Positions 50,935-60,620 of a stretch of DNA of 64,000 nucleotides are shown piece after piece. Position numbers and translations under genes: made by a program. How positions within the stretch are numbered: the first letter of the stretch is position 1; each line of letters starts with the position of its first letter. Below the pieces are notes generated by a model. That model saw only the letters and a program-made list of their open reading frames with translations, did no database searches and was not told the DNA's origin. This DNA comes from Sinorhizobium medicae (GTDB taxonomy: Bacteria; Pseudomonadota; Alphaproteobacteria; Rhizobiales; Rhizobiaceae): positions 372,001-436,000 of the forward strand of contig NZ_VITA01000001.1 of assembly GCF_007827695.1 (NCBI RefSeq). The letters are read 5' to 3'.

Positions 50935-52140
50935 TCAAACACCGATGCTCCGCCGGGAAGTCGCGACATAAAGCGCGCTGGCAAATGTCGCGGCGGCGCA
51001 GTAGGTGATGGCGCCGAGCGGGCCGAAAGCGTCCACGAAGAGCCCGCCGAGCACGGCGCCGCTGGCGATGCCGACCTGGAATGTCGCGACGATGAGGCCG
51101 CCTGTGCTTTCCGCATGTTCGGGAGCGGCGCGCACCATCCAGGTCTGGACGGCGACCGGCAAGGCTCCGAAGGCAAAGCCCCAGATGGTTACCGCCGTGG
51201 CCGAAACGACATCCAGCGAACCGAAGGTCACAAGGAGAAATGCCATGGCCGCGATAAGCAGCGTTGCGAGACCAACGGCCGCCGTGATGCTGCGTTCGAT
51301 GATGAGCCCGCCGGCGATGTTGCCGAAGAAGCCGCCTATGCCGTAGGCGAGCAGGATCAGCGAGATCGCCTCGATACCGAATTCCGGCACTTTCTCCAGG
51401 AACGGACGCACATAGGTGAAACCGGCAAAGTGACCCGAGACGAATAGCAGAACCGTGATGATCCCGATACGGATGCTCGGCCTGCCCAGGAGATCGAACA
51501 GAAGCTTCAAACTCGGGGCGGATTGCGGCGGCAGCCGGGGTATGCTGACCATCTGCACGATCAGCGTCACGGCGCCGACTGTCGCGGCCATCAGAAATGC
51601 GGCGCGCCAACCCCAGAGATCGCCGATGTAAGCGCCGATCGGCGCGGCACAGACCGTTGCCACCGAGACCCCGGTGAAGACGATCGACATAGCGCGCGGC
51701 ACGAGAGACATCGGCACGAGACGCAAGGCGATTGCCGCCATCATCGACCAGAAGCCGCCGAGCCCAACGCCAAGAATGACCCGTGCGGTAAGGAGCATTG
51801 CCAGGTTGGTCGCAAAAGCTGCGATGAGACTGGAAACAATCAGCGCGAGAGTAAACCCCCAAAGCACGAGCCGGCGGTCGAACCGGCGCGTGGCGATGGC
51901 AACGGTCAGTCCCGCGACCGCGCCGACGACGGCGGTAGCCGTGACCGCCTGGCCGGCCGTGCCGGTGCTGATGCCGAGATCGGCCGCCATCGGGGTGAGG
52001 ATGCTGACGGGGAGGAATTCTGCGGTTACGAGGCCGAACACGCCGAGCGCAAGTGAGCCGACACCGGCCCAGGCCGGATCGATCCGCTCGTTGGTTTCCG
52101 GTATGAGCGCGGCATCCAGGGTAGTCGCTGTATCTGTCAT
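50935..52140 (-). CDS. MFS efflux transporter (NepI/YdhP-like DHA1 family)
   Basis: 401 residues from ATG 52140 (MTDTATTLDAALIPE), with GGAGA upstream; ATG 52155 is an alternative. Twelve membrane helices. VTAEFLPVSILTPMAADLGI near residue 38 and GQAVTATAVVGAVAGL are the hallmark of the DHA1 subgroup containing the purine ribonucleoside exporter NepI and arabinose exporters. The substrate is not certain. Divergent from an AraC-type regulator, which probably controls it. Confidence 0.88.
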   Translation of the reverse strand: MTDTATTLDAALIPETNERIDPAWAGVGSLALGVFGLVTAEFLPVSILTPMAADLGISTGTAGQAVTATAVVGAVAGLTVAIATRRFDRRLVLWGFTLALIVSSLIAAFATNLAMLLTARVILGVGLGGFWSMMAAIALRLVPMSLVPRAMSIVFTGVSVATVCAAPIGAYIGDLWGWRAAFLMAATVGAVTLIVQMVSIPRLPPQSAPSLKLLFDLLGRPSIRIGIITVLLFVSGHFAGFTYVRPFLEKVPEFGIEAISLILLAYGIGGFFGNIAGGLIIERSITAAVGLATLLIAAMAFLLVTFGSLDVVSATAVTIWGFAFGALPVAVQTWMVRAAPEHAESTGGLIVATFQVGIASGAVLGGLFVDAFGPLGAITYCAAATFASALYVATSRRSIGV

Positions 52141-52215
52141 AAGAGCGGTCTCCATGATGGGGTCCGGCTTAGATAGGGCGTGACGCCCTGGACATTCCAT
52201 GCTAGATATTCCGCA

Positions 52216-53205
52216 ATGCTTGACCATTCGTCCAAAACCTCCTCTCCCGCTTCTGAGGATTTTCTGACCGAGCTGTTGCGCGGGCTCCGTCTCGACGGGG
52301 TGGATTACGTCCGCTGCGAATTGACGGCACCCTGGGGGATCTCATTTCCGGCGCAGGAGACGGCGCGCTTCCATTTCATCTGCGGAGATTGCTGGCTGCG
52401 CGTCGCCGACGGGGACTGGATCGAGCTGAAGCGCGGCGATGCCGTGCTCCTGCCGCGCGGTGGCGGGCACGCGCTGGCAAGCATGCCGGGTGAAAAGCTC
52501 TCTGCCCTCGATGCCTATTCGGTCCAGGAAGTATGCCATTGCGTCTACAATGTCTGCGGCGGCGGGCGCGGCGAGACCACCATTCTTTTCTGCGGCAGCC
52601 TCAGGTTCAACATGGATTCCATGCATCCCCTGCTGCGCATGATGCCGGACGTGATGCGAATCAACGCACTGACCGCCAGCGAGCCGGCTATCCCGCACAT
52701 GCTCGACGCCATGGCGCGGGAAGTCGGCGCCAGCCGCGTCGGTTCCGGCGGTGTCCTGGCGCGGCTCGCCGACGTGCTCGCGGCCCTCATCATCCGTTCC
52801 TGGGTTGAACACGGATGCGGCAATACCAGCGGCTGGGTGGCGGCGGTCCGCCACCCCGGCCTCGGCCGGGTCATCGCGGCCATGCACCTCGACCCGGAAA
52901 AGGCCTGGACCGTCGACTCCCTCGCCAGGCTGATGGGCGCCTCGCGTTCCGGCTTCGCTCAGCAATTCGCCAGCGTGGTCGGCGAGACGCCGGCCCGCTA
53001 CCTTGCGCAAGTGCGTATGCACCAGGCACGTCAGTGGCTGACCCGCGACCGCATGCGTATCTCGGTCGTGGCACGTCGCCTCGGCTATGATTCGGAAGCC
53101 TCCTTCAGCCGCGCCTTCAAGCGCGTGATCGGCCAGCCGCCGAGTCATTATCGTGGCGCCGACCCGGCCGAGGCCTCTACGTTCGCTGGCGAGAGCAGAC
53201 CCTGA
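52216..53205 (+). CDS. AraC-family regulator with cupin domain
   Basis: 329 residues from ATG 52216 (MLDHSSKTSSPASEDF). An N-terminal cupin domain of the AraC-binding type 6 (FHFICGDCWLRVADGDWIEL, GDAVLLPRGGGHALAS) precedes the C-terminal helix-turn-helix pair (SLARLMGASRSGFAQQFASV, VARRLGYDSEASFSRAFKRV). Divergent from the MFS exporter, 75 bases apart, so likely its regulator. Such pairs often respond to small aromatic or drug-like compounds. Confidence 0.88.
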   Translation: MLDHSSKTSSPASEDFLTELLRGLRLDGVDYVRCELTAPWGISFPAQETARFHFICGDCWLRVADGDWIELKRGDAVLLPRGGGHALASMPGEKLSALDAYSVQEVCHCVYNVCGGGRGETTILFCGSLRFNMDSMHPLLRMMPDVMRINALTASEPAIPHMLDAMAREVGASRVGSGGVLARLADVLAALIIRSWVEHGCGNTSGWVAAVRHPGLGRVIAAMHLDPEKAWTVDSLARLMGASRSGFAQQFASVVGETPARYLAQVRMHQARQWLTRDRMRISVVARRLGYDSEASFSRAFKRVIGQPPSHYRGADPAEASTFAGESRP

Positions 53206-53216
53206 ATCACGATGCG

Positions 53217-54107
53217 TCAGAGCGCGATGCGGGTGAGAGCATCCTTCACCCTCGCCATGTCGGTCTTCCCCAGGGGAAGGATCGGGCGCGGCGGGTCGAC
53301 TCCGACAAGGCCCAACAGGTCGGCCATGGCGTACATGACACGGAAGCTGCCGAATTCCTTAAACAGGTTCCACAAGGGCTGGAAGGCCCGATCGAGGCGA
53401 CGGGCCTCGGCAAGATCGCCGGCTCGAGCCGCGCGCGTGAGAGCAACGGCTTCTGCAGGCATGAGACCTGCGACGACGCTGTACCAGGCGTCACAACCCG
53501 CGAGCAACGCGTCGGCAGCGCCCCAATCGCCACTGTAACCGATAGAAAAGCCTTCGGGGATGCGCGAACGCATGCGCGCGAGCTCACCCGCGACATCGCC
53601 TTGCGCGGGAAGCGGCATCTTCACGGCGGCAATGTTCGGGACCCTCGCCAGACGGACGATCAGATCGTCGGTGAAGGTGAAGCGGGTCGTGCTCGGATTG
53701 TTATAAATGCAAAGGGGCAGCTGGCCCGCTTCCGCGACAGCGGAAATATGCTGGAAAACCTCCTCATCCGTCAGGGGAGTATAGGACATGGGGGCCAATA
53801 GAAGCCCGCTCGCTCCGGCCATTCTTGCATCGCGCGCGAGTGCATGTGCCTCGTCGGTTCTGAGGGCGCCGACGCCGACAATGACGGGTATCCTGCCGTC
53901 GACGCACTCGATCGCCACCTCAACGGCGCGCTGTCGCTCACGCCGCGAAAGAAAGGCGTAGCCGCCCGTGCTCCCGAGGAGGCCGATCGAATCGGCACCG
54001 GCCGCAGAAATGCGTTCGAAAAGCCGTGCGAGCGCGGCCGTGTCGACATGCCCCGAGGCATCCGCTGGGGTTATGGAAAAGGCCGAAAGGCCGGCAAACA
54101 ACGTCAT
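53217..54107 (-). CDS. DapA-family lyase/aldolase
   Basis: 296 residues, TIM-barrel of the dihydrodipicolinate synthase/N-acetylneuraminate lyase family. GLLGSTGGYAFLSRRER (near residue 42) is the carbonyl-binding loop, YNNPSTTRF contains the catalytic tyrosine, and AAVKMPLPAQ has the Schiff-base lysine. It is unlikely to be the housekeeping DapA, since the G-x-TGE motif reads GSTGGY here; a catabolic pyruvate-dependent aldolase is more probable. Convergent with the AraC gene. Confidence 0.87.
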   Translation of the reverse strand: MTLFAGLSAFSITPADASGHVDTAALARLFERISAAGADSIGLLGSTGGYAFLSRRERQRAVEVAIECVDGRIPVIVGVGALRTDEAHALARDARMAGASGLLLAPMSYTPLTDEEVFQHISAVAEAGQLPLCIYNNPSTTRFTFTDDLIVRLARVPNIAAVKMPLPAQGDVAGELARMRSRIPEGFSIGYSGDWGAADALLAGCDAWYSVVAGLMPAEAVALTRAARAGDLAEARRLDRAFQPLWNLFKEFGSFRVMYAMADLLGLVGVDPPRPILPLGKTDMARVKDALTRIAL

Positions 54108-54155
54108 AGCATCCCACTATCAGAGCGTTTCACTACACAGCTTCCCTTATCACCT

Positions 54156-54794
54156 CTATATGCGCAACAGCAGCAGCCGGAGACCGGCAAAGCCGAAAAA
54201 CAGCGCCAATACGCCCTCGATCCAGCGCCTTGCGCGACGATAGAGTCGCACCATGGGCGCCGTCGAAAAGACGAGCGCATAACCGCAGAAGATCGTGACG
54301 CTCAAGACCGCGCAACCGCCGAGGATCGCGCCAAGCGTGTGCCACGACGAGCCCGGGCCAAGTCCGAGCGTCACCAGGGCGATCCAGGCAAGGATCGATT
54401 TCGGGTTGCTGAGATGCATGAGCAGTCCGCGCCGATAGAGCTCCGCGGCCGTCGCGACGGCCCCATTGCGGCTGCTATCCGAAGCAGTTTGCGGGTCGGA
54501 AGCAAGCGCGGATTTTCCGGCCTTGAAGGCGAGATAGAGGAGATACAGGCCACCGAAGATTTTCAGAACGATCAGCGCTTCCGCATAGCGGGTCAGGACT
54601 GCCGAGACGCCGGTCGCAGCCATCGCGCCCCAGAAGAACGAACCGCTGACGACGCCGGCAGCGAGTATCAGGGCCGCGCGTCGTCCGCTATGCATCGCCA
54701 CGGCCATGATTTGCATGTTGCTGGGACCGGGACTTCCGGCTGCGATCACATAGGCTGCATAGACGATCAGGAGATGGTGAAATTGTGCGGACAC
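54156..54794 (-). CDS. LysE/RhtB-family amino-acid exporter
   Basis: 212 residues from GTG 54794; no in-frame ATG fits, and a TTG at 54854 would add 20 residues without similarity. Six hydrophobic segments with the family motif AAGSPGPSNMQIM near residue 20. Typical of RhtB-type homoserine/threonine and related exporters. It lies 78 bases from the second LysE-type gene on the same strand, and 48 bases upstream of the DapA-family gene. Confidence 0.85.
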   Translation of the reverse strand: MSAQFHHLLIVYAAYVIAAGSPGPSNMQIMAVAMHSGRRAALILAAGVVSGSFFWGAMAATGVSAVLTRYAEALIVLKIFGGLYLLYLAFKAGKSALASDPQTASDSSRNGAVATAAELYRRGLLMHLSNPKSILAWIALVTLGLGPGSSWHTLGAILGGCAVLSVTIFCGYALVFSTAPMVRLYRRARRWIEGVLALFFGFAGLRLLLLRI

Positions 54795-54872
54795 TCTGAG
54801 GACCCGTTCATGTCGTCTGTTGTCAAGAAAGCTCGCTTGGAGCGTAGCGCGCAAGGCGACCGCGGTCGAATC

Positions 54873-55484
54873 CTACAGATCTCTCAGCAGATTAAAAGCG
54901 ATCAACCACATGGTTAGCGTGATGAAAGTTTCCAGAATTCGCCAGGACGCCGGCTTCGAGAAGATCGGCCGCAGCCAGGTCGCGCCGTAGCCGAGAGAAA
55001 AGAAGAACAGGAGCGAGCCGGTCACGGCGCCCGCCGCAAACGACGCCTCGTATCCCGGAAACCGGGTCGAGATGGTACCAAGCAGCACGACCGTGTCGAG
55101 GTAGACATGCGGGTTGAGCCAGGTCAAGGCAAGGCAGGTCAAAAGGACCGTCCTGACGCTCGCAAAACCCGCCCCCTCCTGTACCGCAAGTGCTTCCGAT
55201 GAGCGGAGCGCGGAATAGAGGCTTTTCGCACCGTACCAGATCAGGAACGCCGCGCCTCCGTAGCGCATGATCGGATCGAGCCAGGGCAGCAATGCTGCGA
55301 TCTGGCGAAAACTTGTCACACCCAGCGTGATCAGCAAGGCATCCGACAATCCACAAATCAGGCAGACGGCGAATACATGTTCGTTGCGCAGGCCCTGGCG
55401 CAGCACAAACGCATTCTGCGCGCCGATCGCAACGATCAGGCTGAGACCCGTCACGAGCCCTGTGCCGAAAACCGGAATATTCAT
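54873..55484 (-). CDS. argO: LysE/ArgO-type basic amino-acid exporter
   Basis: 203 residues with the LysE motif LSLIVAIGAQNAFVLRQGL at residues 14-32. Six membrane helices. LTWLNPHVYLDTVVLLG near residue 120 is strongly conserved in ArgO/LysE. The divergent LysR gene is of the ArgP/LysG type, giving the classical exporter/regulator pair for lysine and arginine overflow. Confidence 0.9.
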   Translation of the reverse strand: MNIPVFGTGLVTGLSLIVAIGAQNAFVLRQGLRNEHVFAVCLICGLSDALLITLGVTSFRQIAALLPWLDPIMRYGGAAFLIWYGAKSLYSALRSSEALAVQEGAGFASVRTVLLTCLALTWLNPHVYLDTVVLLGTISTRFPGYEASFAAGAVTGSLLFFFSLGYGATWLRPIFSKPASWRILETFITLTMWLIAFNLLRDL

Positions 55485-55578
55485 GTCATATCGCTCCCAA
55501 CGCCGAGCCTTTCCGCTACCGCGTCTGGTGAATTCAGGCTAGTTAATGTTACTAATCACGATTAAGCACAGCTAATCC

Positions 55579-56478
55579 ATGCTCGACTACTCCGCTCTCC
55601 GCGCCGTCTCGGCGGTCGTTCAGACCGGCAGCTTCGAAAAGGCTGCCGGCCTTCTCAACGTGACGCCTTCGGCCGTATCGCAGCGGGTGAAGCAGCTTGA
55701 GGAACGTCTAGGCGTGGTGCTGATTGCGAGAGGCAATCCCTGCACCGCGACCGAGAAAGGAGAGTGGCTCTGCCGGCACATGGAGAATGTCGGCATGCTT
55801 GAAGCCGAGCTGTTCCAGCATCTGCCCGATCTCCTCGATCCGACGGATCCCGAACCAAGAGTAACTCTGCACATCGCGACGAATGCCGACAGTCTCGGAA
55901 CATGGTTCCTGACGGCAATGTCGAGCTTCGCCAGGCACTCTCCCTACCTGCTCAACATTGCGATCGACGACGAGGACCATACCGCCGAATGGCTCCGGCG
56001 CGGGCGTGTGGTCGCCGCGGTCACCAGCCTGGAAAAGCCGGTTCAGGGCTGCCGCCGGCTTTTCCTCGGCGCGCTGCGCTATCACGCCACTGCGAGCCCC
56101 GATTTCGTCGCCCGCCATTTTCCGCAGGGTGTCACCGCAAATTCCATCGGCAGAGCGCCCGCCTTGACCTTCAATCAGAAGGACAGGCTCCAGGGCCGGT
56201 GGATCCGTCAGGTGTTCGAGGAAGACGCCAATCCTCCGACGCATTGGCTGCCCTCGACCCCGGGTTTCATCGAGGCCAGCCTTTCCGGCATGGGATGGGG
56301 CATGAATCCGGCACCACTCGTGCGCGAGCACCTCAGCTCCGGGCGGCTGGTGGAACTGATCCCGGAAACGCCTTTGGACGTTCCGCTCTATTGGCAGATG
56401 AACCGACTTGCCGCCGACCGCCTGGCGGAGCTGACGCGCGAGGTCACGACCGCGGCCAGGCATCACTTGTTGGGGTGA
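55579..56478 (+). CDS. argP: ArgP/LysG-type LysR regulator
   Basis: 299 residues. Helix-turn-helix at the N-terminus (LRAVSAVVQTGSFEKAAGLL, NVTPSAVSQRVKQLEERLG), then an effector domain. DYSALRAVSAVVQTGSFE, ARGNPCTATEKGEWL and GWGMNPAPLV are typical of the ArgP (IciA)/LysG group that activates basic amino-acid export. Divergent from argO; the 94-base gap contains the likely operator (T/A-rich region near 55540-55570). Confidence 0.9.
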   Translation: MLDYSALRAVSAVVQTGSFEKAAGLLNVTPSAVSQRVKQLEERLGVVLIARGNPCTATEKGEWLCRHMENVGMLEAELFQHLPDLLDPTDPEPRVTLHIATNADSLGTWFLTAMSSFARHSPYLLNIAIDDEDHTAEWLRRGRVVAAVTSLEKPVQGCRRLFLGALRYHATASPDFVARHFPQGVTANSIGRAPALTFNQKDRLQGRWIRQVFEEDANPPTHWLPSTPGFIEASLSGMGWGMNPAPLVREHLSSGRLVELIPETPLDVPLYWQMNRLAADRLAELTREVTTAARHHLLG

Positions 56479-56533
56479 GAGGTGTCCGCGCTCCGGGCAA
56501 CCATTCGGAGATTGCCGGTCACGCTGCGACAAC

Positions 56534-56644
56534 TGCCCCTCATCCCGCTGCCGGAACCTTCCCCCCGCAAGCGGGGAGAAGGGATATGCCGCGCCGCCGA
56601 AGTCCCCTCTCCCGCTTGCGGAGAGCGGGTTAGGGTGAGGGGCA
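56534..56644. repeat. Pair of inverted rhizobial palindromic elements
   Basis: The left part begins TGCCCCTCATCCCGCTGCCGG and contains the hairpin CCCCGC-aa-GCGGGG (56563-56576). The right part ends GGGTTAGGGTGAGGGGCA and contains CTCTCCCGC-TTGCGGAGAG. The outer ends are inverted copies of each other. This element is very common between genes in rhizobia. It lies between the convergent argP-like gene and the sugar ABC operon and may terminate both. Confidence 0.65.
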
Positions 56645-56717
56645 AGCCGCAAATCGACGAAGCCGCCGCCTCACTCAAGCCCCATCATCCAGCGGCCGGG
56701 CTCCCTCCTCCGCTGCT

Positions 56718-57803
56718 CTAACGCAAACGTCGGCCGTCCCCGGCAAAGAACCGTCTTCTGTCCTCTGGCACGGAAAACGATACCCTCTCCCCCACCTGCC
56801 AGTCCGGCCCTTCGCGTTGTTCGACGACAAGGCTTTGACCGTCCTCAAGTTGGCAATAGAGATAGCGCGTGCCGCCGAGATATTCCGAGAATTCGACCTG
56901 GGCGGCAATCCGCTCCGCGCCGGGTTCGCAGACCGTGAGGTGCTCCGGCCTCATCCCGAGCCTCAGGCGATCCCCCGGAGCCAGACTGCTGCCATCGATC
57001 GGAGCCCGAAGCGCTGCGCTGCCGATGTGGACGGTTCCGTCTCCCTGCCATTCGGCCTCAAGGAAATTCATGCGCGGCGAACCGATGAAACCCGCAACGA
57101 ACATGTTGGCGGGATCCTCGTAAACCTCGCGGGGACTGCCGGTCTGCTCGATCCGGCCGTCACGCAGAACGACGATCTGGTCGGCGAGCGTCATCGCCTC
57201 CGTCTGATCGTGGGTGACGTAAATCATGGTATTGCCGAGTTCGCGGTGGAGCCGTGCGATCTCGATGCGCATCGAAACACGCAGCTCGGCATCGAGGTTG
57301 GAAAGCGGCTCGTCGAACAGAAACACATCCGGCTTGCGCACGATCGCCCGGCCGATCGCCACGCGCTGGCGCTGCCCGCCCGAAAGTTGGCCCGGCCTTC
57401 GGTCAAGCAGGGGATCGATCTTTAGGATCGCCGAGACCTGCGCGACGCGGCGCTCGATATCGGCCGGATCCGTCCGAGCCATCTTGAGTCCGAAGCCGAG
57501 ATTTTCGCGAACGCTCATATGCGGGTAGAGCGCGTAGGACTGGAAGACCATCGCGATGCCGCGCTCGGAAGGGTCGAGGTCTGTCACGTCCCTGCCCTTG
57601 ATTGCGATCTCTCCCTCCGTCACCTCCTCGAGCCCAGCGATCATCCGCAGCAGGGTCGATTTCCCGCAGCCGGACGGGCCGACGAAGACGACGAAATCGC
57701 CTTCCTCGATCGTCAGGTCGATCCCGTGGATGACCTCCAGGTTGCCGTAGCTCTTGCGTATATCGCCGAGCACGACGCTCTTATTGCCGATGCCGTTCGC
57801 CAT
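56718..57803 (-). CDS. Sugar ABC transporter ATP-binding protein (MalK/UgpC type)
   Basis: 361 residues. Walker A GPSGCGKSTLLR near residue 42, Q-loop FQSYALYPHMSV, signature LSGGQRQRVAIGRAI, Walker B VFLFDEPLSNLDAEL, and the H-loop in YVTHDQTEAM. The C-terminal about 120 residues form the TOBE/regulatory domain (RLGMRPEHL). Last gene of the LacI-SBP-permease-permease-GH127-ATPase operon, 12 bases after the glycosidase. Confidence 0.92.
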   Translation of the reverse strand: MANGIGNKSVVLGDIRKSYGNLEVIHGIDLTIEEGDFVVFVGPSGCGKSTLLRMIAGLEEVTEGEIAIKGRDVTDLDPSERGIAMVFQSYALYPHMSVRENLGFGLKMARTDPADIERRVAQVSAILKIDPLLDRRPGQLSGGQRQRVAIGRAIVRKPDVFLFDEPLSNLDAELRVSMRIEIARLHRELGNTMIYVTHDQTEAMTLADQIVVLRDGRIEQTGSPREVYEDPANMFVAGFIGSPRMNFLEAEWQGDGTVHIGSAALRAPIDGSSLAPGDRLRLGMRPEHLTVCEPGAERIAAQVEFSEYLGGTRYLYCQLEDGQSLVVEQREGPDWQVGERVSFSVPEDRRRFFAGDGRRLR

Positions 57804-57815
57804 CCTCGCTATCGC

Positions 57816-59738
57816 CTATCTGTCTGACTGCACCCAGACGAGCATCTCGCCCGGCGCCCTGTTGTCCCAGAGATGATAGGGCACGAAGCGCGCCTTGTGA
57901 GGCACACGCGCAGCCGGTTCCTCGCGGTAAAGCGCTTTGCCCCAATTCTCGGTCTCTTCACGCTCGACCGCCAGGTCGACGGCGACGGCGCCGTTCAGTT
58001 CCTCCATGACCACCGTCTCGGCAGACGGAAGTTCGCGGGGGAGCACGATCGCGTTCAGATCCCCGCCGTTGTCCGCCGCCTCGGCACAATAAACGAGGGG
58101 ACCGCGCATCAAAGCCACGCGACCGACGTCCTGCCGGACCTTCGGATTGGCATATTGCGGGCGAAGCGTGAGCGGCAGATAGAGCGCCACGCGGTCACCG
58201 TCCGACCATTCGCGTTCGATGCGCGCATAACCGTCGGCGAGATGGGCCGACAGATCGAGCATCGAACCGTTGACGCTGAGCGTCGCTCCTGCCGCCCATT
58301 CCGGGATGCGCAGGGACAGCGCGAACCGGGCCGGACGGTCGAGCCTTGCCGTGAAGGCGATCGCGCCGTCCCAGGGATAATTGGTCGCTTGCCTGAGCTC
58401 GACCTCGGCGCCATTCGCGAGTTTCAGCCGCGCAGCGCTTTCACCATAGAGATGAACGGCGATCTCATCTTCTGCAACCGCATACATGTAGGAACCGATG
58501 GAGGTCACGAGCCGCGCGATGTTCGGAGGGCAGCAGGGGCAATGATGCCACTTCCAGCGATGGTGCCGACCGGTGCTTTCGAGCGGGTTGTCATAGAAGA
58601 AGGTCTTGCCGTCGATCGAAAGACCGGGCAGCGCACCGTTATAGAGCGCCTGCTCCATGATGTCGGCATAGCGCCGGTCCGGTCCGCGGCCGAGCATGCG
58701 GCTCGCCCAGAAAACGAGGCCGACGGAGGCGCAGGTCTCGGCATAGGCGGTGTCGTTGGGCAGATCGTAATAGTCCGTGAAGCCCTCGTTCGAGGCGGCG
58801 GGACCGATGCCGCCCGTGACGTACATCTGCTTCGTGACGAGGTCGTCCCACAGCGTTTCCAGCGCCGCCGTCAGACTGTCATCCTTGTACTCCGTCGCAA
58901 TGTCGGCCATGCCGGAATAGAGATACATCGCGCGTACCGCGTGGCCGACGACCTTCTTCTGGTCGCGCACCGGTTGGTGCGCCTGACCGTATTCATAGGT
59001 CTTCTGGATGAAATTCTCCGGATCGCGGCCGTCGCGTTTCGCTTCTTCGGTAAAGAAATGCGGCTCGGTGCCTCGCTCGTCGATAAAGAATTTCGAAAGG
59101 TCGAGATACTTCTTCTTTCCCGTGACGCGGGCAAGCCTGACGAGCGCCAACTCAATCTCCTCATGGCCACAATAGCCGGGGATCTGGCCTTCTCCGCGCC
59201 CGAAAACCGTAATCATGTAGTCGGCAAAGCGGCACATGATATCGAGTAGCTTGCGCTTGCCGGTCGCCTGATAGTAAGCGACGGCCGCTTCGATGAGATG
59301 GCCGGCGCAGTAGAGTTCGTGGTGATCGCGCAAGTTCGTCCAGCGGCGGTGGGGCTGGACGCGCTGGAACCAGGCATTCAGATAGCCGTCCTCGTCCTGC
59401 AGCTCCTCGTACATGTCGATGATCCGGTCGGCGCGGGCCTCGAGTTCCGGGTTGGGGCGCCGGTAGAGCGAATAGGCGATCGTCTCGATCGACTTGCCGA
59501 GGTCGGAATCCCAGAACATCTGCGTAGTGCCTCCCCATGGCTGGATCGGAATGACGATTCCGGGGCTCGGCTGACTGACGTCGATCGCCTTCAGCATGCC
59601 CGCCTCGACGCACCGGTCGAGCAGGGTTTCGGCGGTGGATTGGCAGACGGCATCCTGCCATTTCCCCCAAAATCCGCCGAGCTCGACGTCGGGAACGGAA
59701 ACTGGTCGGAACTGGCGGTCTTTCACGGTCTTTGTCAT
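57816..59738 (-). CDS. GH127 beta-L-arabinofuranosidase
   Basis: 640 residues, no signal peptide, so cytoplasmic. N-terminal all-alpha (alpha/alpha)6 barrel with beta-sandwich C-terminus. The zinc/cysteine centre known from Bifidobacterium HypBA1 is preserved: E334 and C336 in AYAETCASVG, and C402-C403 in HHCPCCPPN, one of them the expected nucleophile. It removes beta-L-arabinofuranose from imported oligosaccharides (for example hydroxyproline-linked glycans of plant extensins). Encoded between the permease and ATPase genes of its transporter. Confidence 0.92.
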   Translation of the reverse strand: MTKTVKDRQFRPVSVPDVELGGFWGKWQDAVCQSTAETLLDRCVEAGMLKAIDVSQPSPGIVIPIQPWGGTTQMFWDSDLGKSIETIAYSLYRRPNPELEARADRIIDMYEELQDEDGYLNAWFQRVQPHRRWTNLRDHHELYCAGHLIEAAVAYYQATGKRKLLDIMCRFADYMITVFGRGEGQIPGYCGHEEIELALVRLARVTGKKKYLDLSKFFIDERGTEPHFFTEEAKRDGRDPENFIQKTYEYGQAHQPVRDQKKVVGHAVRAMYLYSGMADIATEYKDDSLTAALETLWDDLVTKQMYVTGGIGPAASNEGFTDYYDLPNDTAYAETCASVGLVFWASRMLGRGPDRRYADIMEQALYNGALPGLSIDGKTFFYDNPLESTGRHHRWKWHHCPCCPPNIARLVTSIGSYMYAVAEDEIAVHLYGESAARLKLANGAEVELRQATNYPWDGAIAFTARLDRPARFALSLRIPEWAAGATLSVNGSMLDLSAHLADGYARIEREWSDGDRVALYLPLTLRPQYANPKVRQDVGRVALMRGPLVYCAEAADNGGDLNAIVLPRELPSAETVVMEELNGAVAVDLAVEREETENWGKALYREEPAARVPHKARFVPYHLWDNRAPGEMLVWVQSDR

Positions 59739-59756
59739 GGTTCGCTTTCTCTCGGA

Positions 59757-60620
59757 TCATTTCACCGCGCCGGCCATAAGCCCGCGCATGTAATAGCGTT
59801 GCAGAAGAAGGAAGACGAAAAGGCAGGGCACGACCATCACCGCGACGCCGGCCTCCACCGCGCCCCAGTTGATCGCGCCGAGGCGGCCGGCGCGCACCGC
59901 GGTCATCAACACCGGCAGCGTGTAATTGTCGTTGCTCGAAAGAAGCACCAGCGCCGCGAAGAACTCGTTCCAGGCATTGAGGAAGGCGAAGATCGACACG
60001 GTCGCAATCCCCGGCATCACGAGCGGCAGCAGCACCCTGACGAGCAGTCTCAGGTCGCGCGCGCCGTCGATGCGCGCCGCCTCCTCGATTTCCTTGGGCA
60101 CGGCATCGAAGGCGTTGCGCATCATGAAGACGGAGAAGGGAAGCTGCAGCGTCACATAGACGAGCATCAGGCCAAGGAGCGAATTGTTTAATCCCAGCCG
60201 CGCCAGGATAATGAAGAGCGGCGTCAGGATCGACTGGAACGGGATCATCAGCGTTGCGATGATCAGCACGAACAGCGCATTTTTGAAGGGAAAACGGTAG
60301 CGGGAGAATCCGTATCCGGCGAGCACGCTGACCGCTACGGTCAGGACGACGGTCCCGATCGACACGACGAGCGAGTTGAACATGTGCTGCCAGATTCCGC
60401 TACCGAAGCTGTCGAGTGCGCGATAGGCATCGAAGCTCAGTCCGGAGAGGGGCCATGGTGGCAGCGGCGGCCTTCCGGACTCGCTGTTCGGCCGGAAGGA
60501 GGCGAGAAAAGAAACGGCAAAGGGCGCCAGGAAGAAGAACGCCGCGCCTATGCCGATACCGTGATAGGCGATCCTGTCCCGGAGCGCCTTTCGAGCGCGG
60601 ATTTCACGGCGTATCCTCAT
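59757..60620 (-). CDS. Sugar ABC transporter permease (MalG type)
   Basis: 287 residues from ATG 60620, overlapping the stop of the upstream permease gene by four bases. Six membrane helices and the EAA loop EEAARIDGARDLRLLVRVLL near residue 190. Inner-membrane half of the permease heterodimer. It precedes the GH127 gene by 18 bases. Confidence 0.92.
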   Translation of the reverse strand: MRIRREIRARKALRDRIAYHGIGIGAAFFFLAPFAVSFLASFRPNSESGRPPLPPWPLSGLSFDAYRALDSFGSGIWQHMFNSLVVSIGTVVLTVAVSVLAGYGFSRYRFPFKNALFVLIIATLMIPFQSILTPLFIILARLGLNNSLLGLMLVYVTLQLPFSVFMMRNAFDAVPKEIEEAARIDGARDLRLLVRVLLPLVMPGIATVSIFAFLNAWNEFFAALVLLSSNDNYTLPVLMTAVRAGRLGAINWGAVEAGVAVMVVPCLFVFLLLQRYYMRGLMAGAVK